Shown piece by piece: positions 1 to 12,247 of a stretch of DNA of 64,000 bases; position 1 is the stretch's first letter, and the number at the start of each line of letters is the position of its first letter. A program made the position numbers and the translations under genes. The notes beneath the pieces are model-generated. The model was not told where the DNA came from and did no database searches. It worked only from the letters and a program-made list of their open reading frames with translations. The stretch is from Paracentrotus lividus (taxonomy: Eukaryota > Echinodermata > Echinoidea > Camarodonta > Echinidae): positions 6,909,333 to 6,973,332 of the forward strand of contig CALNVZ010003434.1 in assembly GCA_940671915.1 (NCBI GenBank). The letters run 5' to 3'.

Positions 1-1205
1 AGTTTTATGGAACCAAAGAAGAACGAAAGGAAACAACACTACAGAATAAAGAAATGCTCCCGTATGAAACATTTGTCGGCTTATCATTTTTTTTGGCGTC
101 ATAACAGTCACAGCCACGCTTGTCATATCCGTACTGTGCGATAAGCACCATGCTGCAGTCAAATGGCTAAACACAAGTTCTCATATTTTCCATTAATTTA
201 TCCATTTACAACATTTTGAAGATTTTGATTCCCGAATTAATTGATTTTCAGCTAGAACAAACTTAGGAAAAGTCTATAAAAATTTCAACTCATTTCCTGC
301 TGACATTGTACATGTATATGATGCGCGTTGAATCTGTACACAAATTTTCTGTATACTCATGTAGCTCAGCAGTGTAAACGTGTGATCTTGTATACCGCCA
401 TCTGCGTGCAAAGTTTTAGCAGCTTTCAGTGTCGCATGAGATAATTTTAGGTGCACTTAATGTGTTATATTGCACATAACAGGCTCGCACATACAAAGGA
501 CACAACACGGTAGTTCAAGTGACGTACTTGAACAGTACCCACCGTGAGAACTTTTACTTACATGTAGCTAGAGAACAATCTTGGATAAAATCTCCCATTT
601 CCGATAAAAAAGAATCATTTTGCTTCCAGATCGGGACATTTAAGGATTCAGACAACTCCTAGGATATGCCAAGGACAGTTTGAAAGTGCGCATCATTTAA
701 AAAAAGAAGGATTTTAACCCCTTTTTGTGTTTGCTTACATGCCTCAGTACGATCTAGGCATGTACCCCACTCCATTACTCTGTAATCAAAATAATGACAA
801 AATATAAAAAAATGATTACAGAGTTCCCAAGCGTAACTAGCCATGAGCATGCCTACCCTGGCCTAGTCAATATTTGTTCTCTACAGTATCTTCCAGCATT
901 TTGTGCTAAAAAAAATTACAAAGACATTCCTTAAAACGTCTTTCAAATGGCTGGTTAAAATGCAAATTTTGGATTGGGGAGGGTTCAAGAGTCCGAGTAT
1001 TTACCCACGAGGCCAAGCATTTTTCCCATGAGGCCGATTAATATTGTTTTGTTTGCAATATATTGCTCAAAAGCCATTTTTTAAGAAATAAATAATAAAT
1101 GGATGAAAATGTATTCAATGGCCACTACGACTTTGGTATTAAGATTGGTAAGTGAGATGAAACTCGAGCATAAATCATAATAATGCCCTGATTTACAAAA
1201 TGTAC
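1..1205. other. no gene seen; dispersed-repeat copy at about 975-1,130
   Basis: AT-rich sequence with only short unsupported ORFs. The stretch around 1,000-1,130 (aggccgatt, then gcaatatattgctcaaa, then an A-rich tract) resembles 21,100-21,200 in order and wording. It is therefore probably one member of a dispersed repeat family. No splice-bounded coding exon is apparent. Confidence 0.5.
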
Positions 1206-1600
1206 TTAACCCTATTCTGACTAGGGGGGGGGGGGGGGGGGGGGGTCAATATGACCCCCCTCGTACGGAATCTGCGACTGCCGCACAACCGCAGTAAATC
1301 GCGACCCGGTGCTCTACGACCTTTTTTTTCAAGTGTCCTGCAACTTTTGACACCAAGTTAAAAAAAAAATCGGACACTTCGTTGTCGCGTTACGCAACAT
1401 TATGTTATCGCATGTCAGGCCAAAATTGAACGAAAATCGTCATTTATCATGCATTTGTGTACAAAATACTGCTTTTCCTAAATTGCTTTATGGCCATGCG
1501 TTTTGAACTCGTCCCCCTTTTGTGTTACACCACCTAAATCTAAAAATCATGCACCTATCAGGATCAGAGTGTCACAACTTTTGAAATATTATTAACTCTA
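1206..1600 (+). mobile_element. solo left end of a piggyBac-like TTAA element
   Basis: TTAA at 1,206-1,209 is followed by CCCTATTCTGACTAGGGG and a long G tract. A hairpin of G's, TCA, loop, TGA and C's follows, then TCG. The same layout (TTAA, CCCTA, CTGGGG, G-run hairpin, TCG) begins the complete elements at 3,540 and 47,395. No matching right end was found, so the element is truncated or interrupted and its right boundary here is approximate. Confidence 0.5.
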
Positions 1601-2930
1601 ACCCTACAAAAGTATACATTTTCTGAAAGGAAATGTCCTGTAGATTTCAAAAATGCCATCCACTATAATGTGAAGTAGTAACATTTTAATTAAAATATTG
1701 AATTTCTGGGGGCCCTAATTTTTTTTTATTGCAGCCCCCAATATTTTTTTCCCCTTTGATCCAGATCGTAATTGCTCACCATATTTGAATTGCTCTTGAA
1801 ATTTCCTTTCAGAAAATATATAGTTATAGGAGGGTTTCTTCATTTAAAAAAAAAAACCGTAAAAGGGCCCAAATATTTTGGTCAACCTGGGCCGGGGAGG
1901 GGGTCGCCCCCTCCTCAAGATCTCAGCAATGGTGGGGCCAAAGTTTATAAAAACTTGCATGTAGGTGGGCTTTCTTACAATAAATAAGCTCACAAAGTTT
2001 CAGGCCCCTATCTCAAGTAATTTTTGAGTTATCTGCATTTATGTAACGTCGCTTCACATACAGCAAGAACTCTATTAAGTTACTTTATGTACAATACACA
2101 GTCATCAATGGGGAAATTGTCATTTTAACCGCGCGCAGCGCGGCGATTTTCAGAACTGTGCATTATCAAATGGCTGGAACTTTATAATTGTGGTGTCGAA
2201 AAATGCATGAGACTCTAAGCTATAAATTCCTAAAAGCTCACAGCACAAAAATAAATATCCATGAAGTTATGGTCATGATGTTTCGAATGCACAGGAAGGT
2301 GCGAAACCCCATAGACTTTGTGTGTACCTCTTCCCCCCCCCCTCTCAACCACCCTTGCCTTTTCGCATTCTATCGCATGCCGTGTCGCTATTTCAAGTGC
2401 GAGTACGTTCAAATTCACAGGTCTGATAGAGCTTGCATTCAGCTTTCAAATAACACCAATTTCATGGTAATATCCCTCTATTTAGCCAAGATATCATACA
2501 TTAACTGAAACTAAATTTGGAAAAGCGTAACAAAAACGAGTTCAAAACACATGGCCATATAACACTGAAAATTGTGCCTTCTAAGCCGTTTGATTGACTA
2601 AATTTGTCTTTATATAGATCCTAAAACTTTTCTTAAGCATAAAAAATTACAAAAACAAAGAAATACATAAGAAATTTAATTAAAACAATACAATACATGG
2701 TCATGTGTTATGAACTCGCCAACCAAAAAGGGTGGTGCTGTTACGCTTTTTGCTATTTTTCAGCATTAATTTGTCAATATTTTCAAAAGTAAGAAAGTTT
2801 ATGTAACAAATTTGATCTCATTTTGAAGCTTTGTTACTGTGCTAGCTCCCTGTGAAGTTTCATTGTTCTAGGTAACATTTTGGTGGAGTTACAATGGTTT
2901 AAGTTTGGGGTAGTAGGGGTGGTGCCGGAA
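1601..2930. other. no gene seen; scattered pieces shared with the piggyBac-like family
   Basis: The stretch at about 2,655-2,700 (aaacaaagaaatacataag) recurs inside the element at 3,540-4,276 (near 3,928) and in its relative near 47,780. Part of this region may therefore be old interior of that family. No transposase ORF and no host exon is visible. Confidence 0.4.
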
Positions 2931-2934
2931 GCGG

Positions 2935-3335
2935 AGACGCCTGTACAAAGTCAATGGGAAATTTTGCATTTTGTGGTTGATTTGGGGAAAACTTGAATAT
3001 CTCTGCCAAATTTTGGCTTATGATTATAAATTTGGTACCAAACTAAAGCTTACAATGTATAAACTGCTTTATACCAGAAAATCACTGAACAATAGGTTTG
3101 ATTGATGTTATAATAGTACCCAGGAAGTCTCAACAATCATTATTTGACCTAAAAATGCCATGTCTCCTGTACAAAGTCATTAGGAATTAGAGGTATTGTA
3201 GTACCGTTGGGAAAACTGCAATATATCTGCCAAATTTTAATATATGATTGTAAATCTAGCACCAAATTAAAGCTTATAAACTGCTTTATACCATCATATC
3301 ACTCAAACCATATGTTTGAATGTTTGATAGTGCAA
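2935..3335. repeat. diverged tandem duplication, period about 235 bp
   Basis: The unit around 2,940-3,110 (cctgtacaaagtcaatggga, then ctgccaaatttt, then aaactgctttatacca) is repeated in the same order at about 3,170-3,330. The two units differ by substitutions and short indels. I see no coding potential. Confidence 0.6.
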
Positions 3336-3539
3336 CAGCACTTGACAGGACCACCCCCTCGTGAATTTGAAAAAAAAACTATTTTTTCAGGGCTAAATTT
3401 CAGATCATTATATTTTTCTTTCAAAAATTGTAAACCATAATGAATTATACCTCATTTGAAAGGTCTGAATATTACCTACCAGAATGTAATGATATTAATC
3501 ATATTTTATAGGTGATTATACACACTGTAGATGCCTTAA

Positions 3540-4276
3540 CCCTAAAAAGACTGGGGGGGGGGGGGCTCATTCAGCCCCCCTCGACATTTTTTGCGATAAC
3601 TTCGCAACGTGGAAAAATTTTTCGTTGAGACTTCATGACTATTTTCTTTCAAGTCTCGCGCAACTTTTGAGACCAAATTTGCGATGCCCAGGTACGTGGT
3701 TCCGAAATTACGTAACATTTTGTAGCCATGCGTCAGACCCAAAGTTGCTCAAATACGTGATTTTGTGTACAAATCCAATGCAAATTGTGTTTTTAGTCAA
3801 AATTCATAAATGTATCATTATTTTCTCTTTCACTAATTAAAATCAATTCATTTAAGGTTGTTTATGATAAAATAGTGTCCCAATTGATTTCCATCGCAAA
3901 AACAATATAAAACAAAAAGTCGAAAAACAAAGAAATACATAAGAAATTTTAAAAACAATAGAATACATAAGAATAAAATCTTGGTACAGATTTTTTTTTA
4001 AACACATTTTACCAGAAGCCTACAAAGAGCCTGTAAACCAAAAATTAGCACTTTTAGAGCTTTATTTAATTAATTTGAGCAAATCTTAGATCTTATACAT
4101 AAATTAGCATAATTAATTAGTGATGAAATTTTTCGGAGATTATGACTCTTCAGTTTTGGAGAGGATGCCATGGGTAACGCATGTGCCAATTTTCGGCGCG
4201 ATCGCGCGCTCAGCGGCCGAGATCTTAGGGGGGGGGGGGTCTTTATGTGTGTCAAAATAGCCCAGTCTTTTTAGGG
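3540..4276. mobile_element. non-autonomous piggyBac-like element, complete
   Basis: The 737-bp element is flanked by TTAA on both sides (3,536-3,539 and 4,277-4,280). Its terminal inverted repeats begin CCCTAAAAAGACTGGG. TTAA target duplication with CCC termini is characteristic of piggyBac. Next to the left end is a G-run/C-run hairpin followed by TCG. There is no transposase ORF. A relative sits at 47,395-48,144 with its own TTAA pair. The superfamily call rests on termini and target site only. Confidence 0.75.
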
Positions 4277-4280
4277 TTAA

Positions 4281-4664
4281 TGATAAAAACAATGAAAATT
4301 TAAAAAAAATCTAAATTTTTTGAAATTTTCTTAATAACTTTTTATCTTACACCTGGTATAATTTTTTAGATTTAGATTCCTTGAGGAATTTTCTTTCAGA
4401 AAATATAGTTTTGATATTATAGGGGGTATACTTTTTGATTTACAGGTCCTTGAAGAGAAAAGAGAGCCGTTTGAAGTCAAATTGGCATGTAACGCAAAAG
4501 GCGGCGAACTTATAACACATGCCCACATAAGAAATTCACAAAACAATAGAATACAAAAGAATTAATATGAAATTTCTGAATTTGTTAATTCAATACTGTT
4601 ACTTTACTACTCAGCAACTTTTAGAAACAATTTGGCCTTCATAACTATATTAATTAATGAAATA
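4281..4664. other. no gene seen
   Basis: AT-rich spacer. The words around 4,525-4,555 (cataagaaattcacaaaac, aatagaatac) resemble the interior of the piggyBac-like family. Short ORFs here show no recognisable product. Confidence 0.35.
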
Positions 4665-4710
4665 TTAACCCGTTGGGGACTGAGCCCGAATATATTCAGG
4701 CTGAGGTCTA
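4665..4710. mobile_element. truncated left end of a mini TTAA element
   Basis: TTAA followed by CCCGTTGGGGACTGAGCCC matches the start of the 85-90 bp elements at 40,646 and 54,601. The match stops at about 4,710, where the LINE fragment begins. The right end is missing. Confidence 0.5.
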
Positions 4711-5640
4711 TCTGAGGTCACACAAGCACCTACAATGTAGGCATCAATAGGACCTGTGATCCTCGATATGACCATGCGGCAGATGCCATCACCAGGGGAT
4801 ACAGGGCTTTCTATGCCCTAGTAGTAGGAACATCTCTGTTCACCACAAGGGTCATGCCACATGTTGCTGCTAAGCTGTGGACAACTTTCTGTGTACCCAG
4901 GATGCTCTTTGGGTGCTCTATCATGCCAATGACGCGAGCAATGTTGAACCGCCTCGACAAAGCCCAGATCCATCTATTCAAACGGATGCTGGGACTCCCA
5001 ACATCTGCAGCAGATGAGGCAGTCTACCTGCTCACAGACCTTATACCTATGGGTCTCATGATCCTCCAAGAGAACCTCCTGCTCCTTGGACAGATCCTGA
5101 ACATCGGCAGAGAGAGAGTTGAGTACAGGCTGCTCCTCCATGGCATTGGTGCCAATGCTACCTCCATCCAGCAGTGGCAATCGGCTCTGAGGCAACTCAA
5201 TCTTCCATCCTTAGAAGAGCTCTTGGCAGCACCGGTGAGCTACAAGGTATGGAAAAGTATGGTTCAGTCTGCTGTTTTGGAAGCCTCCGATTCTAGACAG
5301 AAGGATGCCCTCACCAGCAAGGCCTCGCTATCCTTGTGGACCAGAAGGCCGAAACCCTAGGCTAAAGACCTGTATCCTGGACACTTATCCAATTCAAGCT
5401 TAAGGCCAGCTATCATCTTCAGAACCCAGCTTTCATGCCAGGTGTATCTAATGCAAGCTAGACTATCCAGGATCGGCAAGGCACCTGATGACAGTTGTCG
5501 CCTGTGTCACACAGGGCGGGAAGAGTGCCAAGACGTCAAGCACCTTGTTGCAACATGCCCTGCACTGCTATCTGTGCGTGAAGACCTAATTCGACACCTC
5601 AAAGACAACAACAACACCAAGCACCTTGTTTAGCATTTCC
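4711..5640 (+). mobile_element. LINE fragment: C-terminal part of ORF2 after the polymerase core
   Basis: One reading frame runs from about 4,719 to 5,633, broken only by a stop at 5,358-5,360. The first part includes residues such as LWTTFCVPRMLFG and LDKAQIHLFKRMLGLPTSA, typical of the region after the catalytic palm in non-LTR retrotransposons. The last part has a CCHC-type zinc knuckle (CRLC, then HLVATC, from about 5,496 to 5,560), also typical of LINE ORF2 C-termini. The 5' end is truncated into a TTAA mini-element, as expected for incomplete reverse transcription. The 3' end beyond 5,640 is not defined. I cannot assign the clade. Confidence 0.75.
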
Positions 5641-6130
5641 AATCCCCTGAGCTGTTTGTAGAGTCTGTCCTGTTTCTCCCTCCGGAATCAATAAACAACA
5701 GCCCAAAAGCTCAGCTACATACTCTTTTGCTCTATTTTATACCCAACCTTCACACAACCCGACTCAAACTCCTAAATAATATCGAATAATCTATCAGCCC
5801 CAGTCTATACCGGAACTACAACTCAACGCTACATTTCGGCAGTGCCGACGATCTCCGATCTGAGCGGAGGAAGGATACAAGAGAGAGAGATGACAAAAAT
5901 CGGAAAATGATGATTTTCAGACCCTGGCCTTGTCGTCGCGTCGGGATGGTCAGACTTTTCTGGAACGGACACGCAATTTCTGTGCGATGCTTCGTCAATA
6001 ATTTCAAAATTCAATGTAAGGTCACGACAGTTTGTTTCTTAAGCAACTTTGGGTCCCTCTTTTCTGTTGTGCTATCACATTTTCACATTACTAATTACTT
6101 TTTGAGATATCCAACGTGCGTGCCCTAGTC
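5641..6130. other. possible LINE 3' UTR, then unassigned DNA
   Basis: Sequence after the LINE stop continues without a poly(A) or a clear terminal repeat. Overlapping ORFs at 5,816-6,014 on the minus strand and 5,907-6,128 on the plus strand look like shadows. I see nothing else to support. Confidence 0.3.
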
Positions 6131-6320
6131 TAGGTCTACTCACTTACACTTATGCATGGTCAATTCATAATTGATGACCTTGCACTGGGAAGTACCTTAC
6201 TGCAGCAGTTTACTTCCAATGGAAAGTCAATGCAGATAAGTGTCTTGAGCAGCTCCAGCTAAGTCAAGGTGGCATATCTAAAAAGGGTCTAAAAATTCTT
6301 CTTAACAAAATTAAAAATAG
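6131..6320. repeat. dispersed repeat, copy 1 of a segment also at 10,751-10,936
   Basis: The run from ttacacttatgcatggtcaa through gtcaatgca, aagtgtcttgagca and gtcaaggtggca to gggtctaaaaattct is repeated at 10,751-10,936. The two copies differ by many small indels. A second paired block (7,330-7,440 and 10,965-11,060) follows each, so both belong to one longer repeat. Confidence 0.65.
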
Positions 6321-6661
6321 ACCTATCTAATCACACAAGCAACTGAACCATCTGGGACTAATGACAAGACTCAGTAAGAAAACTTTCAGAAAACAAACTT
6401 AATTTTTCACTTTTTGAAATCACATTTTCATTTATCTTTCCTCAATAACCAAGTGTTTGGATGTTTCTTTTACTATCCCTGATGTTTTTAAGTTTTCTTT
6501 TTTCCTTCTTGGATGAAAAATTATTTTTTAAAGTCCACTTTCTGAAAATTTCCCCGCACGTTTTTGGGCGGGAGAGGGAAAAAAAATTCAGTGATGTTTT
6601 AATTTTTTTTTTCATGATTTTGATTTGAAATTTTTCCAAAACTTATTCACTGTGTCTTATA

Positions 6662-7126
6662 CAGTCTGTGTCAAATAAAATGGTACAGTTGGAAAACATT
6701 TTTTTATAGTGTGAAGGTTAATATCAACGTGGTATTGTTTGTTATTTTCATAAAGCAGGGATATCACTCTTTCTTCTGCAATTTTTTCATTACATTTGGT
6801 GCAGTATTTTTTGAGATATGACTAATTTTCTACAATCAAGAAAAATCCATTTTTCGCACGCCGTCCCATGCCTTTGTGTACGATTTCGCATAATGACCGT
6901 GAATTCAGCGCTCCAGAACAATAGAAGTGCGTAATTTTGATTTGTTCCTCGTCGCACAAAACTTAGCATAACTTTTGTTTTACGAGAGCAAATTATACAG
7001 GACAAAGCGCATCAGCAAGAAAAATCTTTTGGCTTTAATTTGGTACCACAAACACACATTATATGAAAAGATTTCACACCTAAATGATTTTTTCCCCGAC
7101 TGTACCATTTTTTTTGACACAGACTG
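6662..7126. mobile_element. Tc1/mariner-type MITE
   Basis: The 465-bp element has TA on each side (6,660-6,661 and 7,127-7,128). Its inverted termini start CAGTCTGTGTCAAA and continue into TGGTACAGT. The right end reads ACTGTACCA with a T run, then TTGACACAGACTG. TA duplication with CAGT termini fits Tc1/mariner. No transposase ORF is present. The element splits a repeat that is contiguous at 10.75-11.06 kb. Confidence 0.8.
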
Positions 7127-7320
7127 TATTGACATAGACATATACTACTACTAAGTTTGGAGCAGAAAGTGATTGCAAAAAGGAGAAAAACCTTAGATAA
7201 AACAACATTGACGAGGTTGCAAAATTTTCCCCAAAATATGGCAGTTTGGTCCACGAGGTCAATACTAAAGTATTGACATCGTATCATGAGTGTATCTAAT
7301 AAAGGATCTATATTATATAT

Positions 7321-7475
7321 AGACTCTAGACTATAGATTATCTTAATTTATTTTGAGGTAGGTTTAAAGCTGGATTCACTAATTATTATAGAGAAGTTTC
7401 CTCAGCAACCAAGAGGGCGACAGACAGCCATTTTTAAGTACTGACTGATGTTGGTTTGCAGCACGCGTGGAGTGG
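7321..7475. repeat. second block of the dispersed repeat split by the MITE
   Basis: The words ctatagattatct, ttttaaagctgg, gctaattattat, gagaagtt and gccgacagacag occur in the same order at about 10,965-11,065. The tail (actgactgatgttggtttgca) recurs near 18,165. Confidence 0.6.
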
Positions 7476-8290
7476 AGCCGTTATCAACTTACCGAGACTA
7501 CCATAGACGGGACTACGTACGAAACATCAACACAGTCGTACTCAAAAGATTGAGCAAATGAACGATATGAATAAAACATTGAAAATTCACTTACCGAATT
7601 GTTGCCAATCTTCTTCTCCTTATTTCCTTTCCTTGAGCACTGCTCCCTTATGTCCTCAAAGTAGTAAATTTTAGTATTCAACCGCTATATACGTACATCT
7701 TTGCCACCGATTCCACTGACCAAGAGAAGCAAGTAATTCAATGGCGGGATAAATTGTGCCGCCCTCTTTTGTCGAAGGTTTGCATTTCGACGATGTCTCC
7801 GTCACGAGTCGAATGTGACATGGCAACAGTAGTTACCTTGTTTGTTTAATTCGTTGTTAGGATGATTAGCTTTTGATTCACTCGCGAATAGAATGAAAAA
7901 AATAAATAACTGAATAAAAACTACCTGGCCTAGTAATAATAAAATAATATAATATTAACAAAAGTTTTGTTTATTGTTTTTAAAGCTATGAGGTAGAGAG
8001 GCCTGGTGATTTCTACTTTTTTAAAGTGAAGGGGCTGGGTCGCAAGTGGGGGGGGGGTGAACAAGCTAAAAATCACGAATGTATGGTAATTTTTGTGTTT
8101 TGTACATGTTTGCTGAGAAAAGTTGGCTGAACCCCCCTCCCTGCCCCCTCATTATAAATACTATAATGATCCTTCTTTTTTTTTCTTTTTCTTTTGGTTG
8201 TATTGATGCATTTTTTTTATTTATTTATTTTTTATTTTTTGCTTTTAGTTTTTTCATTGTTATGATTTTTTTTTTCATCTTAGTTTATAA
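7476..8290. other. no gene seen
   Basis: AT-rich DNA with a G tract at about 8,049. ORFs here, such as 8,079-8,306, are T-rich and translate to phenylalanine-rich nonsense. I do not call any gene. Confidence 0.4.
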
Positions 8291-8308
8291 CCAATTGATT
8301 TATTAATT

Positions 8309-8373
<65 letters not shown>

Positions 8374-8382
8374 GGGGGGGGA
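8291..8382. repeat. long T homopolymer ending in a G tract
   Basis: About 80 consecutive T's are followed by eight or nine G's. A long homopolymer followed directly by another recurs across the window (for example 13,105, 22,815 and 29,461). Confidence 0.85.
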
Positions 8383-8523
8383 GGAATAAGTCCAAAGTCT
8401 ATCCAAGATTTACTAGGGCAATTGTAGGCCTAAATTTCCTACCCCATTGTCCCCCTCCCCAATGAATGGCTTAGATGCATGTACATTGTTAAAAAGAAAA
8501 TAAATAAATAAAACAGAGACAAA

Positions 8524-8761
8524 GGGGGTGTAACACAAAGACTTACGATTGATTAAAAGTTACGATTGATTTTTTCCTCGGTAGCCTCATCATGGACAGG
8601 ATGCTCCAAAGATGATGATCTTAATCCTAACCCTAGCCCTAATCCTACGCTTAATCATATCCAAATCCTAATCCATGACTGTACCTGGTTTTCAAATGAG
8701 GTTACCAAGAAAAAATCAATCGTAACTTTTAATCAATCGTAAGTCTTTGTGTTACACCCCC
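8524..8761. mobile_element. short hairpin MITE with about 65-bp inverted arms
   Basis: The left arm starts GGGGGTGTAACACAAAGAC and carries TTACGATTGATT twice. The right arm is its near-exact inverse, ending GTTACACCCCC. The 238-bp unit is mostly stem, with a spacer containing CCTAAC/CCTAAT-like words. AAA flanks both ends and may be the target duplication. There is no ORF, and I cannot assign the superfamily. Confidence 0.75.
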
Positions 8762-8869
8762 AAAGACAGTTAAATGTATTTCAATTCAAGTTTAATTTTA
8801 TTTACAAACACATGAAGAAATACAGATTAGAAGGAATAAGTAAAGTAAACAACACTATTAGCTCCTCCG

Positions 8870-9060
8870 GCCCCCATTACCAAAACATCTCGTCCACCCT
8901 GCCACCAAAAAAAAAAAAAAAAGAAAAAAAAAAAAAAAAAAAAGGCGTCTAAGCTCATTCTTGGCCCATGACGAAAAATATCTCGTTCCAGCCCCCCCCC
9001 CCTCTCCCACCCCTTAAAAAAAAAGAAAAGAAAAAAGAAAAAAGAAAAAGAAAAGAAAAG
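8870..9060. repeat. A-rich and C-rich homopolymer tracts
   Basis: Poly(A) with sparse G's at 8,907-8,943, a C tract at 8,992-9,002, and A/G-rich DNA at 9,017-9,065. The phrase atatctcgt(t)cca recurs near 9,920, so the flanks may be copies of one small unit. Confidence 0.6.
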
Positions 9061-9460
9061 AAAAATAGGGATTGGGTGGAGAAAAGGGGGTTGTTGTGAT
9101 GGTGTGGGTGGAGTGTGTGGGATGGGGTGTATGATTGGGTTGGGGGGTGGGTAAGGAGGTGAAGTGAGTGGTTGGGATGGGGCGGTCGGGGGTGTGATGG
9201 GAGGGAAAAGGGGTGTTGGTATTGTGATTGGGGTATGGGTGGAGTGTGTTGGGGGGTGACAGGGTGGAGGGATTGTGATAATAGGCTTTGTATAGAGGGT
9301 GCGTGTGGTGGGTGCGTGTGGGGGGAAGGGAGTGGATGGGGGAGAATAGGAGGGTGGAACTGGGAGTGGGTGGATGGTCAGTACAAGAATGATGGGATGT
9401 GGTCAAAGGAAAGAACGTGTGGAGTTGAAGTTGTTGTTGTTCGGGAAAATGTGAATAAAG
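9061..9460. repeat. G/T-rich low-complexity block
   Basis: Almost free of C on the plus strand, with irregular GGGTG and GGTGT words. ORFs on both strands (9,014-9,406 minus and 9,172-9,507 plus) follow from the skewed composition and are not genes. Confidence 0.7.
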
Positions 9461-9900
9461 AAGTAAAAAAAAAAAAAAATAAAATAAAAAGAGAAAAAAG
9501 TAGATAAAGGGTAAAAAGTGAACAAAAGAAAAGACATGACATGGTCAATTAAAGAACAAGAAAGAATAACAAAAGTAAAGAAAATAATAAAAAAAAAATA
9601 AATTAAAAATTAATAAGAGAATGCAAAATAAGAATGATTAAATAAGAAGAAAAAATAAATTAAAGAAAATCAATTAATAGAAAGAAAATAGGAGAGAATA
9701 AGAAAAAATAAGAATAAAGATAAAAAAAAAAAAAAAAAAACTCATGGCATAAATAATCACCATAAAAAAAGAAAAAAGAAAAAAAGGAAAAGAGAAAAAG
9801 AAAAGAGGAAAAAAAAAAGGAAAAAGAAAAGAAAATAAAAAAGAAAGGAGAATGGAAATATAAGAGTAAAGACAAAGTAAAGTAAAGAAAACTAAGTCTT
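9461..9900. repeat. A-rich purine tract, about 440 bp
   Basis: AAAG/AAAAGA/GGAAAA words dominate and pyrimidines are rare. Long F/S-rich minus-strand ORFs here are composition artefacts. Such asymmetric tracts can form triplex DNA, but nothing here shows that they do. Confidence 0.7.
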
Positions 9901-10680
9901 CTGCTGGCACATGACAAAAATATCTCGTCCATGAGCCCCACCCCCTAAAAAAAAAAGGCGTGTGTGTGATTTTGATGGCAGGCCCGGATTGAGGCACTCA
10001 ACCCTTACCCTCTATGGCCGATACATTGATGACCTTTATGATGTGCAGAGGGCCGAAGAAAAAAAACATCTTTTTCTATTATTATTATTTATTTTTTTTT
10101 TTTTTAATTAATACTAAAGTGTGGAAGGTAGGTTAACATTTGTTATTTACATGCACACCTCACGCACGATCGATCGCAGGAGCAATTTCCATTTTGTTTT
10201 TTTCTCTCTGCTACCATACCAACTGGTAGTGGCAGAGAATTCAGAGAACTTGTCAACTCAGCAGGGAAAATAATTATTATCTTTGCGTGTTACTGTTTAA
10301 CATTTTTCTGGGTTTGCATTTATGCAGATGACACTGGAATATTTTTTCAAATTATTAATAATAAAAATAAAGAAAATTATATAAATATATATATATATAT
10401 ATATGAGAGAAATGTCAAATTTGCATTGGCAATAATAGTCAAATATGACTGGTTTGCCATAAAACCTAATGAAAGAAGAAGAAGAAGAAACTGCTGAAAA
10501 TCGGTGAGTTGTTTTCCTCTTATTTCTCCTTTATATATCAGCTATTATTTTAACAACATTAGATATCAATGCCTTTACAAATATTTAAGAGCCCATTAAA
10601 TAACAATTAAAGTTGCAAGTTGGATTGTAAGGGTAAATTAAAAGAGTTTTTTTCTGTCCTCATCGCGCCGAGACTTGAAA
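9901..10680. other. no gene seen; TA dinucleotide repeat at 10,382-10,404
   Basis: Unassigned AT-rich DNA. A short TA microsatellite and a GAAGAA run near 10,470-10,490 are the only structures noted. Confidence 0.4.
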
Positions 10681-10750
10681 TGGCAGAGGGCACGAGGATG
10701 ATCATATCATCCGAGTGTAGTGCATGAGTGGTTTGCAGCTGTATGTGAGG

Positions 10751-11065
10751 TCTACTACACTTACACTTATGCAATGGTCAATTCATAATTGACCTTGCAC
10801 TGGAAGCACCTTATTGCAGCAGTTTTACTACCAATGGAAAGTCAATGCAAGAGAAGTGTCTTGAGCACCTCCCAGCCAAGTCAAGGTGGCATTATCAAAA
10901 GGGTCTAAAAATTCTCCTAAACAAAAATTAAAAATAGTAATACAAGAATTATATTGCAATGGGACTATAGATTATCTGAAATTTATTTTGAAGGAGGTTT
11001 TAAAGCTGGTTTCGCTAATTATTATTGAGAAGTTACCTCCAGCAACAGAGGGCGCGAGGGCCGAC
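10751..11065. repeat. contiguous copy of the dispersed repeat
   Basis: Matches 6,131-6,320 and then 7,330-7,440 with no interruption between the blocks. It therefore approximates the ancestral order before about 1 kb, including the Tc1-type MITE, entered the other copy. It overlaps a 96-codon ORF (10,886-11,176) with no recognisable product. Confidence 0.6.
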
Positions 11066-12247
11066 AGACAGCACTTTCAGTACCGTACACCGCCCGGTTC
11101 TCGAGGTATGCTAACCTGCGCTGACTTTACGTGCATGCACACACAAAAATCGTCCGTATTTGCACACATCGTGTAAAATACTAAGATGTATGCCGCTCGC
11201 ACATTCGCGGAGAACCATCTATGCAACACAACGGTTCCGTTTTCCGCACCGCATCTGAGCGCGGAATTCTAATAAATATGTTGTTTTCTCACGAGTTTTT
11301 ATGGCATCGGCAAAAAATCAAATTGCAGAGCAAGATGTACAATGTCTCTCAATCTGAGAAGAAAATCGGCTCTTAATTTCGTATTTGCGATTGAATTTGT
11401 TGATCACGATAAATGTATCATGTCGACACAGTCCCCAGAGATCTTACCCAATGTAAACATGTTCGAAATCGGTTATTTTTTATAAGTTAATCTCGTCAGA
11501 ATATAGAACGGTCTACTTTAGACCAGCCCTCGCCCAATTATCGGAGGTATGCAGACCCTGCCAACAAAAAAGCGTGATTCCGTACTTTTCTACCTCTTCG
11601 TTCTAGCCTTTTCTTATATGGTGGTACTTCTAAAGAAGAGTCTTGTAAATTTAGATGTCTGATCTGAGAATGCACATTCACCATCATGCCATACTACATT
11701 GCACCTAGTCTTCATAGAAAACATTTAATTGTCCTATAAGAATTGTCTATGTCCTTCATTTCCAGAGACGAATGCCTTTGGGTGCAGGGGATGACACACT
11801 TGCCAAAATGTTTGGCATATTTACCTTGTTTCTATGAAAATACTGTGAATATAAAAGGTTTTCAGGCGGCAGTGGAGTGGCAATGTGGAGATGACCAGTT
11901 TTTTTATCCTATGTTGTCCTCGAATTTCCGCAGATCCGTCTTACAGATGAGTCTGAAACCGGTTTATGGTTTAATACATGGTGGCAATGTAACCATCACT
12001 AACTCTCTTTAACAAGAGTCGAACTTCATATCACGCTACTGTGAATCTACACCTTACGCATACAAATTTTAAGGCAGACTTAGGAACAGAGAAGAATTTG
12101 TGATCCAAGCCAGATTGTGTGATATACTAAACAGGTAGACTTATGTTGAATTACAAATGTTTCTAGTTTACGAGTTCTTTGTAATAGAGTACCATTGTCT
12201 GTCTTTTGACCTCACATATTTCACATAAGTCCACCTGTCCTTGCTAG
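11066..12247. other. no gene recognised
   Basis: Mixed-composition DNA. The 89-codon ORF at 11,743-12,012 has no family signature and no matching splice context. I see no repeats with partners elsewhere in the window. Confidence 0.35.

Noticed and set aside
4974-5195. Minus-strand ORF of 73 codons
   Set aside because: Shadow of the plus-strand LINE reading frame.
9014-9997. Overlapping ORFs on both strands
   Set aside because: Strong G/T and purine skew removes stop codons; no domain or splice context.
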